DNA of 64,000 nt from positions 16,792 through 80,791 of the forward strand of contig NZ_JBEYXW010000029.1 of NCBI RefSeq assembly GCF_040645195.1, read 5' to 3'. A program made the translations under genes and the position numbers. Within the stretch, counting starts at the first letter, position 1, and every line of letters begins with the position of its first letter. Below are positions 16,582 to 25,766 of this stretch, in pieces. The notes under the pieces are model-generated. The model saw nothing but the letters and a program-made list of their open reading frames with translations, was not told the DNA's origin and made no database searches. Origin of the DNA: Prauserella_A sp040645195. Its GTDB lineage: Bacteria > Actinomycetota > Actinomycetes > Mycobacteriales > Pseudonocardiaceae.

Positions 16582-17295
16582 ATGACAGAACCAGCTAAGG
16601 CAGTTGGCGTAGTACTCATGGCTGACGACTCAGCCGTCGAAGGCACCCCAGAGCAGTTGAGCGCCGTAGAGTACAGGCTCCCCTGGGTGGTGCAGGACCC
16701 CGCCTTCTGGCCTTTGCCCTTACACACCGTCATGGCCAAAGATGCAGACTCGGAGGCATTGCTCGGTCACGCAACACGTGGGGTCGACAGCGTAGTTGAT
16801 TCGGCCAAAAGCCTCGATGGCAAGGTGCAGTTGATTATTGGGAACTGCGGATTCATGTGGGCAGCCGCGAAAGAGATCTCGGAATCGGTGGCTACCCCGA
16901 CTATAACCAGCGGTCTTCATCTCCTGAATCTCGCCCTTGACATGACCAGTCAGCAAGTCGCGGTCCTTACTTACGACGCGAACTCGCTCCGGCCTCTCCT
17001 CCAGGACCATGAGCAGTTCAATAGATTGAGCATTGTTGGCTTCAATGATCTGCCTGATTGGGCAGCCATTGAACCTGCGGACTACATGGAGCGGGGAGGC
17101 TGGACGATAGACGGATTGCGTCAACAGCTGGTCGACCGCTTAGAGGAAGCATTCGCATCGGGCGGGGATCTTTCGTCTAGTCGAATTATCGTTCTGGAAT
17201 GCACAGGACTGATCAACTTCCGCACTGAAATTCGTGAAGTCACTGGACGCCCGGTGCTGGATATCGTGTCGTTTGCGATCTCCACCATCTCCTGA
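16582..17295 (+). CDS. Asp/Glu/hydantoin racemase-superfamily protein
   Basis: About 237 residues from ATG 16582 (an alternative ATG lies at 16564 without a ribosome site). The two catalytic-type cysteines of the superfamily are present: C89 in IIGNCGFMW and C207 in LECTGL, followed by GRPVLDIVSFA. Such enzymes racemise or epimerise acidic amino acids or hydantoins, or act as maleate-type isomerases. The position after an amino acid transporter and before D-amino-acid enzymes supports a stereochemical role. The substrate is unknown. Confidence 0.7.
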   Translation: MTEPAKAVGVVLMADDSAVEGTPEQLSAVEYRLPWVVQDPAFWPLPLHTVMAKDADSEALLGHATRGVDSVVDSAKSLDGKVQLIIGNCGFMWAAAKEISESVATPTITSGLHLLNLALDMTSQQVAVLTYDANSLRPLLQDHEQFNRLSIVGFNDLPDWAAIEPADYMERGGWTIDGLRQQLVDRLEEAFASGGDLSSSRIIVLECTGLINFRTEIREVTGRPVLDIVSFAISTIS

Positions 17296-17366
17296 GCCTG
17301 GCTTCGCACTATTCGTTTCCACTCGGCGGGAATCGTCTCCTGCAGAGGAGAGCTCAGACGACGTAG

Positions 17367-17381
17367 ACTACTCAAAGTAGT
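17367..17381. promoter_or_regulatory. Palindrome ACTACT-CAA-AGTAGT
   Basis: A perfect 6-bp inverted repeat with a 3-base spacer, 43 bases upstream of the GH20-like start. The geometry (6-3-6) equals that of the palindrome at 13284-13298, but the arms differ. Confidence 0.35.
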
Positions 17382-17423
17382 TCTTACGACGAGTAGCCGA
17401 TGCGCAAAGGTCGGAGCATCCTT

Positions 17424-19448
17424 ATGCCTCAGGGCCGCACGGAACCGAATCGAACAAGTCTGATCCCGCAGCCACGCCGCCTCGAGTCGGCTGGTGGCAC
17501 GGTCGAAGTCGGGCAGATCTCCGTGTCGGCAATGGACCGGTTCCCTCTGCGTTATCGCGGCGCGATCTCCAAGCTCGCGAGTACCGTCGGGACCGGCGCA
17601 GACGGTCCGACCCTTTCCTTGACCATCAAGCACGTGGACACAGCTACCGAGGGGTACGAGCTCGCCATCGCGACAGGACAAGCGACTATCGGCGCCAACG
17701 ATGATCTCGGCGCGCTGCACGCAGTACGAACTCTCGTTGATCTCTGGGATCAGAGTAACGGCACGTCACTGCCCAAGATTCATATATCGGATTCGCCGAC
17801 CTATGCGAACCGTGGAGTTTTCGTCGAATCATTCGCCGGCACTGACCGGATGCAGCTGAGTGACTGGTATACCTTCCTGGATCGGGTTGGACAGCTCAAG
17901 TTCAACACCATAGGAATCTCCATATATGGCTGTTGGGATATTCGCCATGATAACGACAGGAGCGAATACATCTTCGTTCCTCTATCCGACTTTCCCCAGC
18001 TCGAATCTCAGCAGCGGATGGTGTTCTGGGATCCTGAACTCGGAGAGCAAGTCGAGCAACGGTATCTGCCTGCAATGTTCGAGGCCAACTACTTCAGCGA
18101 GGTAGTCAAGTATGCTCACGACCACGGAATAGAGGTCATACCACATTTTGGCGGACCAGGCCATTCAACCCTGATCCCACGCCTTGTTCCGCAGTTGTCC
18201 GCGCTCGACGACGAAGGCAATCCAACAGGATACGGCTACTGCGTATCTCGCCCCGAAGCCCGCGAGGAGCTCAGCAAGCTGGTTCGCTGCCTGATCCGTG
18301 ACCACCTCAAACCCAATGGCATAAAGCGCCTGCATGTGGCCGGCGACGAGTACTATCCTATCAGCAATGTCGATCCCTCTGACCGCAGCAGAACAGTCAG
18401 TCCCTATTGCCGCTGTCCGACCTGCCGGAAGCTGACACCTGGGCAGATGCTTGGCCAGTACCTTTCACACGTGGGCAGGATACTCGACGACAACGGCATA
18501 TCGATGTTGCATTGGCATGACACCCTGGCACGCGAAGAAGTGTTGGATGGCTACCTGGACCAGATATTGGAAGCGAGAATCTCCAAGCCTGCGCTGGTTT
18601 GGTGGAAGTACAACGACCCCCTTCCCACTCCTGATTCGAGCCGATCGGTGAGCTGGGTAGCACCTACTACAGGCCTCTTCCCGAACTTGTTCTACCAGGA
18701 CTTCTCGTCGAACATCGAGAATATGCTCCGACGAGGTCGCAGCGCCAATGCAATCGGCACACTTGCCTACAGCATGCCTGATCCAGCGAATCATTTCAAC
18801 TTCGCTTGCCTGGCTGATCTGTCCTGGAATCTCGAAGGTTCAGGTGGAGCTTCAGGATTCCGGAGAAGATGGGCGCATCACATTACCTCCGGCGAGACTG
18901 ACATCGCCGAGCAGGCGCTCTCATTAGCGAGCTCCATCACCGGTTGCTATCCGCTGATGATGTACATAGTGAACCAAATAATGCCGTACTTCTCAACATC
19001 GGCAGGTGGCGCAACTTTCTATCCGGATGATCTGCTCCGATCTTTCTCTGTCACCCAGCCACCTCTCGAGGATCTTCTCAAACAGATCATCGCTACGCTA
19101 CAGGAAGCGTATCTACTGATGCCAGGTGGCCGCGATGTACGAAACTGGCCGAATCCTGTTTCGTCGTGGCGAGACGAACTCAGCCGAATCCGGTTATCCA
19201 TAGATCTTTTCCTGAGAGTGCTCGACATTGCCCGCCGCTCCTCAACTTCAAAAGAGGAATCGACTGTTCTGACCCGAAAGTCGGAAGAGTTACTCAGACT
19301 GGCTCACGACTCCAAACCCGCGTTCCTTGCCCCCGCCGTTTTGCGAGAACTCTGGGGATTCATCCGCGAGATCGAAGCGACCGTGGCGAGACTGCGGAAG
19401 AACATGGAGCTCAATCAACCTCAATCCTGGCATGCCTGGATCATCTGA
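17424..19448 (+). CDS. GH20 beta-N-acetylhexosaminidase-like enzyme
   Basis: About 674 residues. An N-terminal GH20b-like domain (about 1-130; LGALHAVRTLVDL) leads into a barrel with SPTYANRGVFVE, HGIEVIPHFGGPGHS and the catalytic Asp-Glu pair in HVAGDEYY. GH20 enzymes remove terminal GlcNAc/GalNAc by substrate-assisted catalysis. No signal peptide is visible, so it may act inside the cell on imported glycosides. ATG 17424 has GGAG upstream. ATG 17400 is an alternative. The 3' end overlaps the next gene by 17 bases. Confidence 0.8.
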   Translation: MPQGRTEPNRTSLIPQPRRLESAGGTVEVGQISVSAMDRFPLRYRGAISKLASTVGTGADGPTLSLTIKHVDTATEGYELAIATGQATIGANDDLGALHAVRTLVDLWDQSNGTSLPKIHISDSPTYANRGVFVESFAGTDRMQLSDWYTFLDRVGQLKFNTIGISIYGCWDIRHDNDRSEYIFVPLSDFPQLESQQRMVFWDPELGEQVEQRYLPAMFEANYFSEVVKYAHDHGIEVIPHFGGPGHSTLIPRLVPQLSALDDEGNPTGYGYCVSRPEAREELSKLVRCLIRDHLKPNGIKRLHVAGDEYYPISNVDPSDRSRTVSPYCRCPTCRKLTPGQMLGQYLSHVGRILDDNGISMLHWHDTLAREEVLDGYLDQILEARISKPALVWWKYNDPLPTPDSSRSVSWVAPTTGLFPNLFYQDFSSNIENMLRRGRSANAIGTLAYSMPDPANHFNFACLADLSWNLEGSGGASGFRRRWAHHITSGETDIAEQALSLASSITGCYPLMMYIVNQIMPYFSTSAGGATFYPDDLLRSFSVTQPPLEDLLKQIIATLQEAYLLMPGGRDVRNWPNPVSSWRDELSRIRLSIDLFLRVLDIARRSSTSKEESTVLTRKSEELLRLAHDSKPAFLAPAVLRELWGFIREIEATVARLRKNMELNQPQSWHAWII

Positions 19449-21048
19449 GAACGCGACAAGAAGCCATCGTAACGTGGATCTTTGGCTACGCGGCGGCCTG
19501 ATAGTCGACGGAACGGGCAGACCTCCCTTCCGCGGCAGTGTTGGAATATGCGGCGATACGATCGAGATTGTCACAGACGCGCTCCCGGACGATCTTTCAC
19601 TGGAAATCGACTGCACGGGCCTCATCGTCACACCGGGATTCGTTGACATTCACACTCATTCTGACCTGAGCTTTTTTGCCGATCCACAAGCAAACAGCAA
19701 GGTCGCGCAAGGCGTCACCACGGAAGTGGTCGGCAACTGCGGCTTCTCGGCGTTCCCAGCTGACGCTCGGCGACGCGCCGAGTTATCTCAGCTACTTCGC
19801 GGCATTTCGTCGCAGGATGTCGACATTTTGTGGAAAGATTTCGATGGCTACGCAACCATACTTGGTGATAGACGACCAATCATGAATGTGGCCCCACTAG
19901 TAGGTCACGGAGCTATTAGAATCGCGGCCAGCGGGCTGGCAGATATTCCCATGACGGAGGAACTGATGGCCCGGCAGGTCGGCCTACTCAACGCCGCCCT
20001 GGACCAGGGTGCATTCGGGCTTTCTACCGGCCTTACCTATGTGCCGTCCGGTTTCGCTACACCCGAAGAGATTCACGAGCTAGCGAGAGTGGTACGCGCG
20101 CATGGCGCGCTCTATGCAACACATGCGCGGGCGACGGCCGGGTTCGGCGCCTTCTCCGAAGCCATCGAGGTGGCCCGTACGACCGGTGCGCGTGTTCAGT
20201 TCTCTCATGTAGCGCTGAATGATCCTCAGACGTGGGGTCAGGCGGCCAACGTCCTGGCCGAGTTCCAGGCGGCCGTCGATGCGAGCGTGGACGTCCGCTA
20301 CGACGTCTACCCCTACGAGGCGTCATCGTCATCGCTCAGTCAATATCTGCCTGGTTGGACTCAGCAAGCAGGTGAAGAGGGACTTCGGTCGCTCATCCGA
20401 GACAGACGGCTGTTCGCTCGTGCGCAAAAGGAACTCGCCCTAGGCTTGTATGGCACGATTCCATGGCGGTGGGATCGTGTCGTCATCTCCCTCGCAGGCG
20501 AGGGAGATGAGGACCTCGTCGGAACGACGGTCGCCGACGCTGCAAGCAGCCGGGCTGTGGGTCCTGAGGAACTAGTTCTCGACCTATGTGCGCGGCACGG
20601 CAACAGTACACAGGTCATCCTCTTCTACCGCCACGAGAGAGACGTCGCCGACTTCCTCGCCCACCCGCTAGCCATCATCGGCAGCGACGGCAGCGCAATG
20701 TCCGTGGCAGCAGGCGGCCGCCCGCATCCCCGCAACTTCGGCGCTCATGCGCGCCTCCTGGAGCGTTACGTCGTCGACACGGGCAGGCTCACCCTCGCAG
20801 AAGCTGTTCATAAGTCCACCGCCGCCGCCGCTGACCGCATCGGTATCCCGGACCGGGGCCGGATCTCGGCCGGAGCTCGCGCAGATATCGTGGTGCTTGA
20901 CCTCAACGCCATACGCGAAAGAGCGACCTGGCACTTACCCTGCCAGCTCGCCGAAGGCGTGAAACACGTGTGGATAAACGGCGAGAGCGTCGTCACCGAT
21001 GAAATGTTCACTGGAACCCGGCCCGGCCGGGTCCTTCGACGAGGCTAG
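19432..21048 (+). CDS. N-acyl-D-amino-acid deacylase (D-aminoacylase)
   Basis: About 538 residues of the amidohydrolase superfamily. It shows HTHSD (metal-binding HxH), the D-aminoacylase cysteine in VVGNCGF, HAR and SHV histidines, and the late aspartate in IIGSDGSAM. The enzyme releases free D-amino acids from N-acyl-D-amino acids. The start at ATG 19432 overlaps the GH20 gene. GTG 19474 is an alternative closer to the conserved beginning. With the GH20-like enzyme upstream it suggests stepwise removal of a sugar and an acyl group. Confidence 0.88.
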   Translation: MPGSSENATRSHRNVDLWLRGGLIVDGTGRPPFRGSVGICGDTIEIVTDALPDDLSLEIDCTGLIVTPGFVDIHTHSDLSFFADPQANSKVAQGVTTEVVGNCGFSAFPADARRRAELSQLLRGISSQDVDILWKDFDGYATILGDRRPIMNVAPLVGHGAIRIAASGLADIPMTEELMARQVGLLNAALDQGAFGLSTGLTYVPSGFATPEEIHELARVVRAHGALYATHARATAGFGAFSEAIEVARTTGARVQFSHVALNDPQTWGQAANVLAEFQAAVDASVDVRYDVYPYEASSSSLSQYLPGWTQQAGEEGLRSLIRDRRLFARAQKELALGLYGTIPWRWDRVVISLAGEGDEDLVGTTVADAASSRAVGPEELVLDLCARHGNSTQVILFYRHERDVADFLAHPLAIIGSDGSAMSVAAGGRPHPRNFGAHARLLERYVVDTGRLTLAEAVHKSTAAAADRIGIPDRGRISAGARADIVVLDLNAIRERATWHLPCQLAEGVKHVWINGESVVTDEMFTGTRPGRVLRRG

Positions 21049-21482
21049 CCGACATCCTCGATAACACATCGGCCAGCAGAGCCTCCTGAAGCCGCGGATC
21101 GCTCTGGCGGGCACCCACCATGTAGGCATCGCCTCTTCAAAACCTCGACCGACGTCTCCAAGCGCTTGAACGCATGGCTCCCTACGGGGACAAGCCGCAC
21201 GCTGTCTCCAGCGCAATCGAAACGAGCTGGTAATCGTCGAGCTGCCACCTTGATACACCCGGTGACCGAAGCCCTCGTCATGTCGTCACACCAGCCCGTA
21301 TCTCTGCCTGACCTTCGTTGACGTACCCGATCCCGGCCGCCTACAGTAGGCGTATGAAACATCTGTTCCTGTAAATAAAACGCGGGCGACGTCTCGAGTC
21401 GAGCGGCTGCCGCCTCGAGCCCTGCGACGTCATACACACATCGATCAGCATGCCGCATGACCGTGTCCCACAGGAGCGACGC
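21049..21482. other. Intergenic region
   Basis: No convincing gene. A minus-strand open frame here lacks a ribosome site and domain features. The only notable element is the IclR-like box at 21356-21369. Confidence 0.5.
21356..21369. promoter_or_regulatory. Candidate IclR box GAAAC-ATCT-GTTCC
   Basis: The repeat matches the box at 12719-12732 in arms and spacing, with one arm mismatch. Both share the context ATGAAACAT. It lies about 115 bases upstream of the D-amino-acid lyase-like gene. Confidence 0.42.
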
Positions 21483-22763
21483 ATGACCAGCTTGAAGATC
21501 CCCGCAATCGATATCGCAAGTAATCACAAAGGTTTCCCCCCCACAGCCATCGGATCACCTGCCAAGGACTTGGCCGGCCGCCTTCGCCTGCTTCAAGAGG
21601 AGCTTCCGACACCAGTCCTGCTCTTGAAGAAGAGCGTCTTCGAGAACAATCTCGAAGCTATGCGTCAGTTCTGCAACCAGAACGACCTTTTCCTCTCTCC
21701 ACATGCAAAGACGGCAATGTCCCCGGAAATTGCCTCGGCCCAACTAGACTACGGCGCATGGGGACTTACAGTCGCCACATCGACACAAGCGATAACACTG
21801 CGTAATCTGGGCGCAAACCGCATACTTCTCGCCAATGAGCTAATGGATTCACATGGCGTAAACTGGCTAAGCGCGGAAATGGACAAGCATCCGAGTTTCT
21901 ACTGCTACTGCTATGTAGACTCGCCCGAGAACATCGAGATGATGACAGAAGTCCTTCGCGCATCAAAGGCGCAACGCAAGTTTCCCGTCATCATCGAAGT
22001 GGGGGTAGGGCGTGGGCGTGCAGGCACTAGGACTATCGACGAAGCGGCGCTGCTCGCCCGCCAGGTCGAACAGTCGAACGAGCTAGAACTGGTCGGAGTC
22101 GGTGGTTTCGAAGGCGTGATCAATGGCGAACCAGGAAAACAGCTCGTGGCAGATGTCCGCGGTTATCTCGTCCATCTCAGAGATGCAGCCGATAGAATCT
22201 GGGGACTTTATCCCAAGAAAGACGGGCGTTTCATTGTGACGGTCGGTGGCAGCGTATTCATCGAGCTGATTGCCGATACATTCGACATGCAATGGCGCTC
22301 CGGGCGGCCAATAGACGTAGTAATGCGCAGCGGATGCTACGTGACGCACGATTCTTCCGCATATCAACGATTCCGCGAGTATCTCGCGACCCAGTACCGA
22401 ACTGTACCGTTAGCGGCAAGTTTGGAACTGTGGTCCCGCGTCCTATCACGCCCAGAACCCGATCTCGCCATCTTGGACTTCGGAAAGCGTGATACCGGTT
22501 CAGACGCCGGCTTCCCTGTCCCAGTACACCGTGTACGCCGGGGTACAAAAGACCTCAGCCAGCCACCAGGCGGGCAGGTTGTAGCACTGAACGACCAGCA
22601 TGCCTACTTCAGGTCAGACCCGTCCTCGCCCCTCGATCTCGAAGTCGGAGACAAAGTCGCGTTCGGGATCTCTCACCCGTGTACAACACTTGACAAATGG
22701 CGCCTGTTCCCCATGGTGGATGACAGTTACTCAGTCGTCGGCACGCTCCAGACCATGTTTTGA
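21483..22763 (+). CDS. D-serine dehydratase / D-threonine aldolase-type PLP enzyme
   Basis: About 426 residues of the fold-type III (alanine racemase-like) family. The Schiff-base lysine is K76 in LSPHAKTAM. The C-terminal domain carries the metal-type ligands in NDQHAYF and ISHPCTTLDKW, as in eukaryotic-type D-serine dehydratase and D-threonine aldolase. The start is ATG 21483 with an AGGAG site. The enzyme would act on a beta-hydroxy D-amino acid, in line with the deacylase upstream. Confidence 0.85.
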   Translation: MTSLKIPAIDIASNHKGFPPTAIGSPAKDLAGRLRLLQEELPTPVLLLKKSVFENNLEAMRQFCNQNDLFLSPHAKTAMSPEIASAQLDYGAWGLTVATSTQAITLRNLGANRILLANELMDSHGVNWLSAEMDKHPSFYCYCYVDSPENIEMMTEVLRASKAQRKFPVIIEVGVGRGRAGTRTIDEAALLARQVEQSNELELVGVGGFEGVINGEPGKQLVADVRGYLVHLRDAADRIWGLYPKKDGRFIVTVGGSVFIELIADTFDMQWRSGRPIDVVMRSGCYVTHDSSAYQRFREYLATQYRTVPLAASLELWSRVLSRPEPDLAILDFGKRDTGSDAGFPVPVHRVRRGTKDLSQPPGGQVVALNDQHAYFRSDPSSPLDLEVGDKVAFGISHPCTTLDKWRLFPMVDDSYSVVGTLQTMF

Positions 22764-22822
22764 GAACAACGAACACCAGCCAGGGCCGAAACTACAAGGT
22801 CCACACTTAGAGCGCTATCTCA

Positions 22823-24064
22823 TCACTGTACTGGCGCATGAAGCAGGCCGCTTGGAACGTCGCCTGTCATCACCTCTACACCCTCATCCGTGACGCGAAC
22901 GGTTTGGCTCTGCCCAACCGCGTACTGCCCGAATCGACGCAACGAGATCGGAAGATGGAACGTCATTCCTGGCTCAAATATACCTTCATTGTCCGTTGTA
23001 ATATAAAATTCTGCGCCATTCATCCAAGTCGGCGTTCCGTCGAAGATGCCGACCGGATATCCATAGTTGTAATGGAACAGAACTCCGTTTATGTCAGATA
23101 ACACACCCGAGCATTTCCGGGCAACGTCAGAGCAACGAACTCCAGGTTTTATCGAGTTACATAGTATATCGAGAATCGACTCGACATGAGAAAAGAGATC
23201 GACAACATCTTTTGGTACCGGGTCACGAACGATCGTGCGCATGACGGGGGCGCAGTACCCATCATACCCGCCTGATAGCTCGATAAACGCTACGCTGCCC
23301 GGCTGAAGCGAGCGACGTCCCCACTGCGAGTGTGGAATGCCCGCTCCTTCGTCAATCCCGACCACGGCAATCGGTGGGCATTCGTACCCCGACTCACTGA
23401 TCATCGCCGCAATTGATGTAGCCGCTATCTGGGAATCTGTCGTGCCGTCGTCGCCGGCCTTGTCAACGGCGGCCTCCACCCCAGCTCTTGTAGCTCGGGC
23501 AGCCTGCCGTATACACGACGCCTCCCATTCAGAGGTAACCAGTCGCTGTATGTCGATCACATCTGCACGCGTACCTCGACCTTCCTGACCCCCTCCGTCG
23601 CCTGCCCTGACCTCCTCACCCCACTCACAGAGGACTCGCCGCAACTCAGAGCCGTACGGCGAATGGCGTAGCCAACGCTCGATATCGACAGGTTCGTCCC
23701 ACCCGAAGACATGGACCCCACGAACACCGGGGGCCATCAGCGCCCTGCCGAGCTCCGACTCGGAGACCGCCAGGTAAGCACCGTCCCGCGTAACGAGAAG
23801 CGCGGCCTTTCCCGCCGCGATAGTTGAGTAGCCGGTCAGGTAGCGTATGTTTGGCTGCTTGACGGTAACTATTCCATCGTAGTCTGCCTGGACAGCGCGA
23901 TGGAGCCGTTGTTGCCGTGCTCGCAGTTCGCCTGCAAAACCCGCATCGGGCACCGACTGCGGACGCCACCCACCGGGCAGCCACGTCGGCATCCCGGTAA
24001 GTGTCAGATCACCCCACCTGTCCGGCTCCAACCCGACGTCGCGTGTCTCTTCTGACCGCGCCAC
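22823..24064 (-). CDS. M24B creatinase-like amidohydrolase
   Basis: About 413 residues with a creatinase N-terminal domain (IRYLTGYSTIAAGKAALLV) and a pita-bread catalytic domain. The usual five metal ligands are largely replaced: FIELSGGYDGYCAPVMRT has E and P where the two Asp sit, and the two late Glu are absent. The histidine in FHYNYGYP remains. This is the state seen in creatinase and ectoine hydrolase, which open C-N bonds without metal. GTG 24064 follows AGGAGG and is preferred to ATG 24082. Confidence 0.75.
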   Translation of the reverse strand: MARSEETRDVGLEPDRWGDLTLTGMPTWLPGGWRPQSVPDAGFAGELRARQQRLHRAVQADYDGIVTVKQPNIRYLTGYSTIAAGKAALLVTRDGAYLAVSESELGRALMAPGVRGVHVFGWDEPVDIERWLRHSPYGSELRRVLCEWGEEVRAGDGGGQEGRGTRADVIDIQRLVTSEWEASCIRQAARATRAGVEAAVDKAGDDGTTDSQIAATSIAAMISESGYECPPIAVVGIDEGAGIPHSQWGRRSLQPGSVAFIELSGGYDGYCAPVMRTIVRDPVPKDVVDLFSHVESILDILCNSIKPGVRCSDVARKCSGVLSDINGVLFHYNYGYPVGIFDGTPTWMNGAEFYITTDNEGIFEPGMTFHLPISLRRFGQYAVGQSQTVRVTDEGVEVMTGDVPSGLLHAPVQ

Positions 24065-24097
24065 ATGGCCCTCCTGAGTCATCCGTCCACCACGCTG

Positions 24098-24123
24098 GTT
24101 TCAGTAGACAAAACGTGTGCTTC
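24098..24123. promoter_or_regulatory. Candidate IclR operator
   Basis: GTTTC-N7-AAAAC (24098-24114) continues as AAAAC-N4-GCTTC to 24123, combining both spacings seen at the other sites. It lies 34 bases upstream of the M24 gene start. Confidence 0.45.
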
Positions 24124-24182
24124 GTTCTCAGTATGGCGTTCCGCGATAGCCCCGTCAACGCAGAGTCCGGTGAGTCCTGCAG

Positions 24183-25727
24183 CTACCCGCCGTCTTTCTC
24201 ACGCCGGCCTACGCCGTAGGCGTTAGCCGCGCTTGATCGTATGAGAACGAATGCGAGCGCTGCACCCGCCAGCGCGAAGCCCGCAGCCAGCAGCAACGAA
24301 CCCCTCAATGCACTGAGGTAAATTTCGTTTGCCTTTTCATAGAAGTTTGTTAACGCCACGCTTCCGCTTTGATAGCTGAACGGATCGAACCGACCGGAAC
24401 TGATACGTTCGACGATAAGGCCAAGATCGGCGGGCTGCACAGCAGACGCGAACCTTTCAGTCGACTCCGCATATAGGCGCCACTGAAAGAAGGAACTGAT
24501 TGCAGAGACACCGAAGACCGTGCCGAGTAAGTAGAACGTCTGGTTAAGTCCCGTATCTTTTCCGACGAATGTCGGACCAGCGCCAGCAGTGGCGGATAAC
24601 AACCGCGACGGTTGCATCAGCCCAAATCCTATTCCTGAAACTATCATCATCGGCAGCATGAACAACCACGACGACTGGCTATCCACGACGATACCGGCAG
24701 CGATACCACATGAGATGACGGCCAGAGAGATGCTGAGCATCATGCTGGTGTGTCGCCTATTGGGAAACCGGCTCCATACGTAGCTACTCACCGATATCGC
24801 TACTGTCCACGGCAGAATCTGCACGCCGGCAGACGCCGGCGAATGATTTTTCACACCTTGCAAATAGGCAACCAGCAAGAACATGGTAGCCGAAAGCGTT
24901 GCACTCCCTAGCAATGCGGCGGCCGAGATTCCATAGAAGCTACGCTCCCGCGACGGACGTCGTAACAGACCAACCGTACGATTTGTCGTTCGCTCGAAAA
25001 GTATTACGGCTGCTAGAAGAGCCACGAGCCCGACGACTGTCGGGAGTGCCAGCTCCGGCAAGGAGGTAGCGAAGAGCCCCGTCAGCGCCACCATTCCTAT
25101 TACAACTGCGACTGTACTACCTTTCAGCCAACTGAAAACACTCAGCCTTTTGCCTGGTGACTCCCCCAACCTGATGGCAGCCAACAACAGCGCGATGATC
25201 CCCACGGGTACGTTTGCTGCGAACACGAATCGCCACCCAGCGAGCTGGACAAGGACACCGCCCACCAACGGGCCCAACGCGACTGCGATCCCTGCCGCCG
25301 CGGCGAACAGGCCAAAGGCATAACTGCTCTTTGCGGTACGGAAAGTTCGCGCGAGGATTGCAGGACTCACTGCGAAGATCATCGCTCCACCGATGCCCTG
25401 AGCTACTCGCGAAGCGATCAGCACGCCGACGTTCGCAGACATCGCAGCGCCGAGCGATGCCACCGTGAACGAGGCCAGCCCGACGATCAGAAGCCTCCGA
25501 TGCCCCCAATAATCTGCTAGTGACCCAAAGAACAGCACCAAACTAGCCAGTGTGAGAGCGTAAACACTGATCACCCATTGAAGTTCGGCGGGTGTTCCCC
25601 CCAAAGATCGCGCCATCTGAGGAAGAGCCACATATATCGCGGTCGCATCCAACTCCAACATGGCCATCGACGAAGACAGCGCAACGAGGGTCCACCGTTG
25701 CGTTTTGGATTCGCTCGCGACCCTCAA
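24183..25727 (-). CDS. MFS transporter, DHA2-type with 14 helices
   Basis: This 514-residue multidrug-type transporter shows the family motifs LELDATAIYVALPQMARSL (motif D1), FGSLADYWGHRRLL (motif A) and ASRVAQGIGGAMI. It would export a small molecule by proton antiport. The start is TTG 25727 preceded by GAGAGGAGA. It follows the SDR gene by 39 bases on the same strand, so it probably exports the product of the sugar pathway or protects against it. Confidence 0.88.
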   Translation of the reverse strand: MRVASESKTQRWTLVALSSSMAMLELDATAIYVALPQMARSLGGTPAELQWVISVYALTLASLVLFFGSLADYWGHRRLLIVGLASFTVASLGAAMSANVGVLIASRVAQGIGGAMIFAVSPAILARTFRTAKSSYAFGLFAAAAGIAVALGPLVGGVLVQLAGWRFVFAANVPVGIIALLLAAIRLGESPGKRLSVFSWLKGSTVAVVIGMVALTGLFATSLPELALPTVVGLVALLAAVILFERTTNRTVGLLRRPSRERSFYGISAAALLGSATLSATMFLLVAYLQGVKNHSPASAGVQILPWTVAISVSSYVWSRFPNRRHTSMMLSISLAVISCGIAAGIVVDSQSSWLFMLPMMIVSGIGFGLMQPSRLLSATAGAGPTFVGKDTGLNQTFYLLGTVFGVSAISSFFQWRLYAESTERFASAVQPADLGLIVERISSGRFDPFSYQSGSVALTNFYEKANEIYLSALRGSLLLAAGFALAGAALAFVLIRSSAANAYGVGRREKDGG

Positions 25728-25766
25728 TCTTCTCCTCTCACCAAGGTTATAGGCCCGCTAACGGTC

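Noticed and set aside
21045..21527. Minus-strand 160-residue open frame
   Set aside because: There is no ribosome site, no domain and poor codon structure. It overlaps the start of the lyase-like gene.
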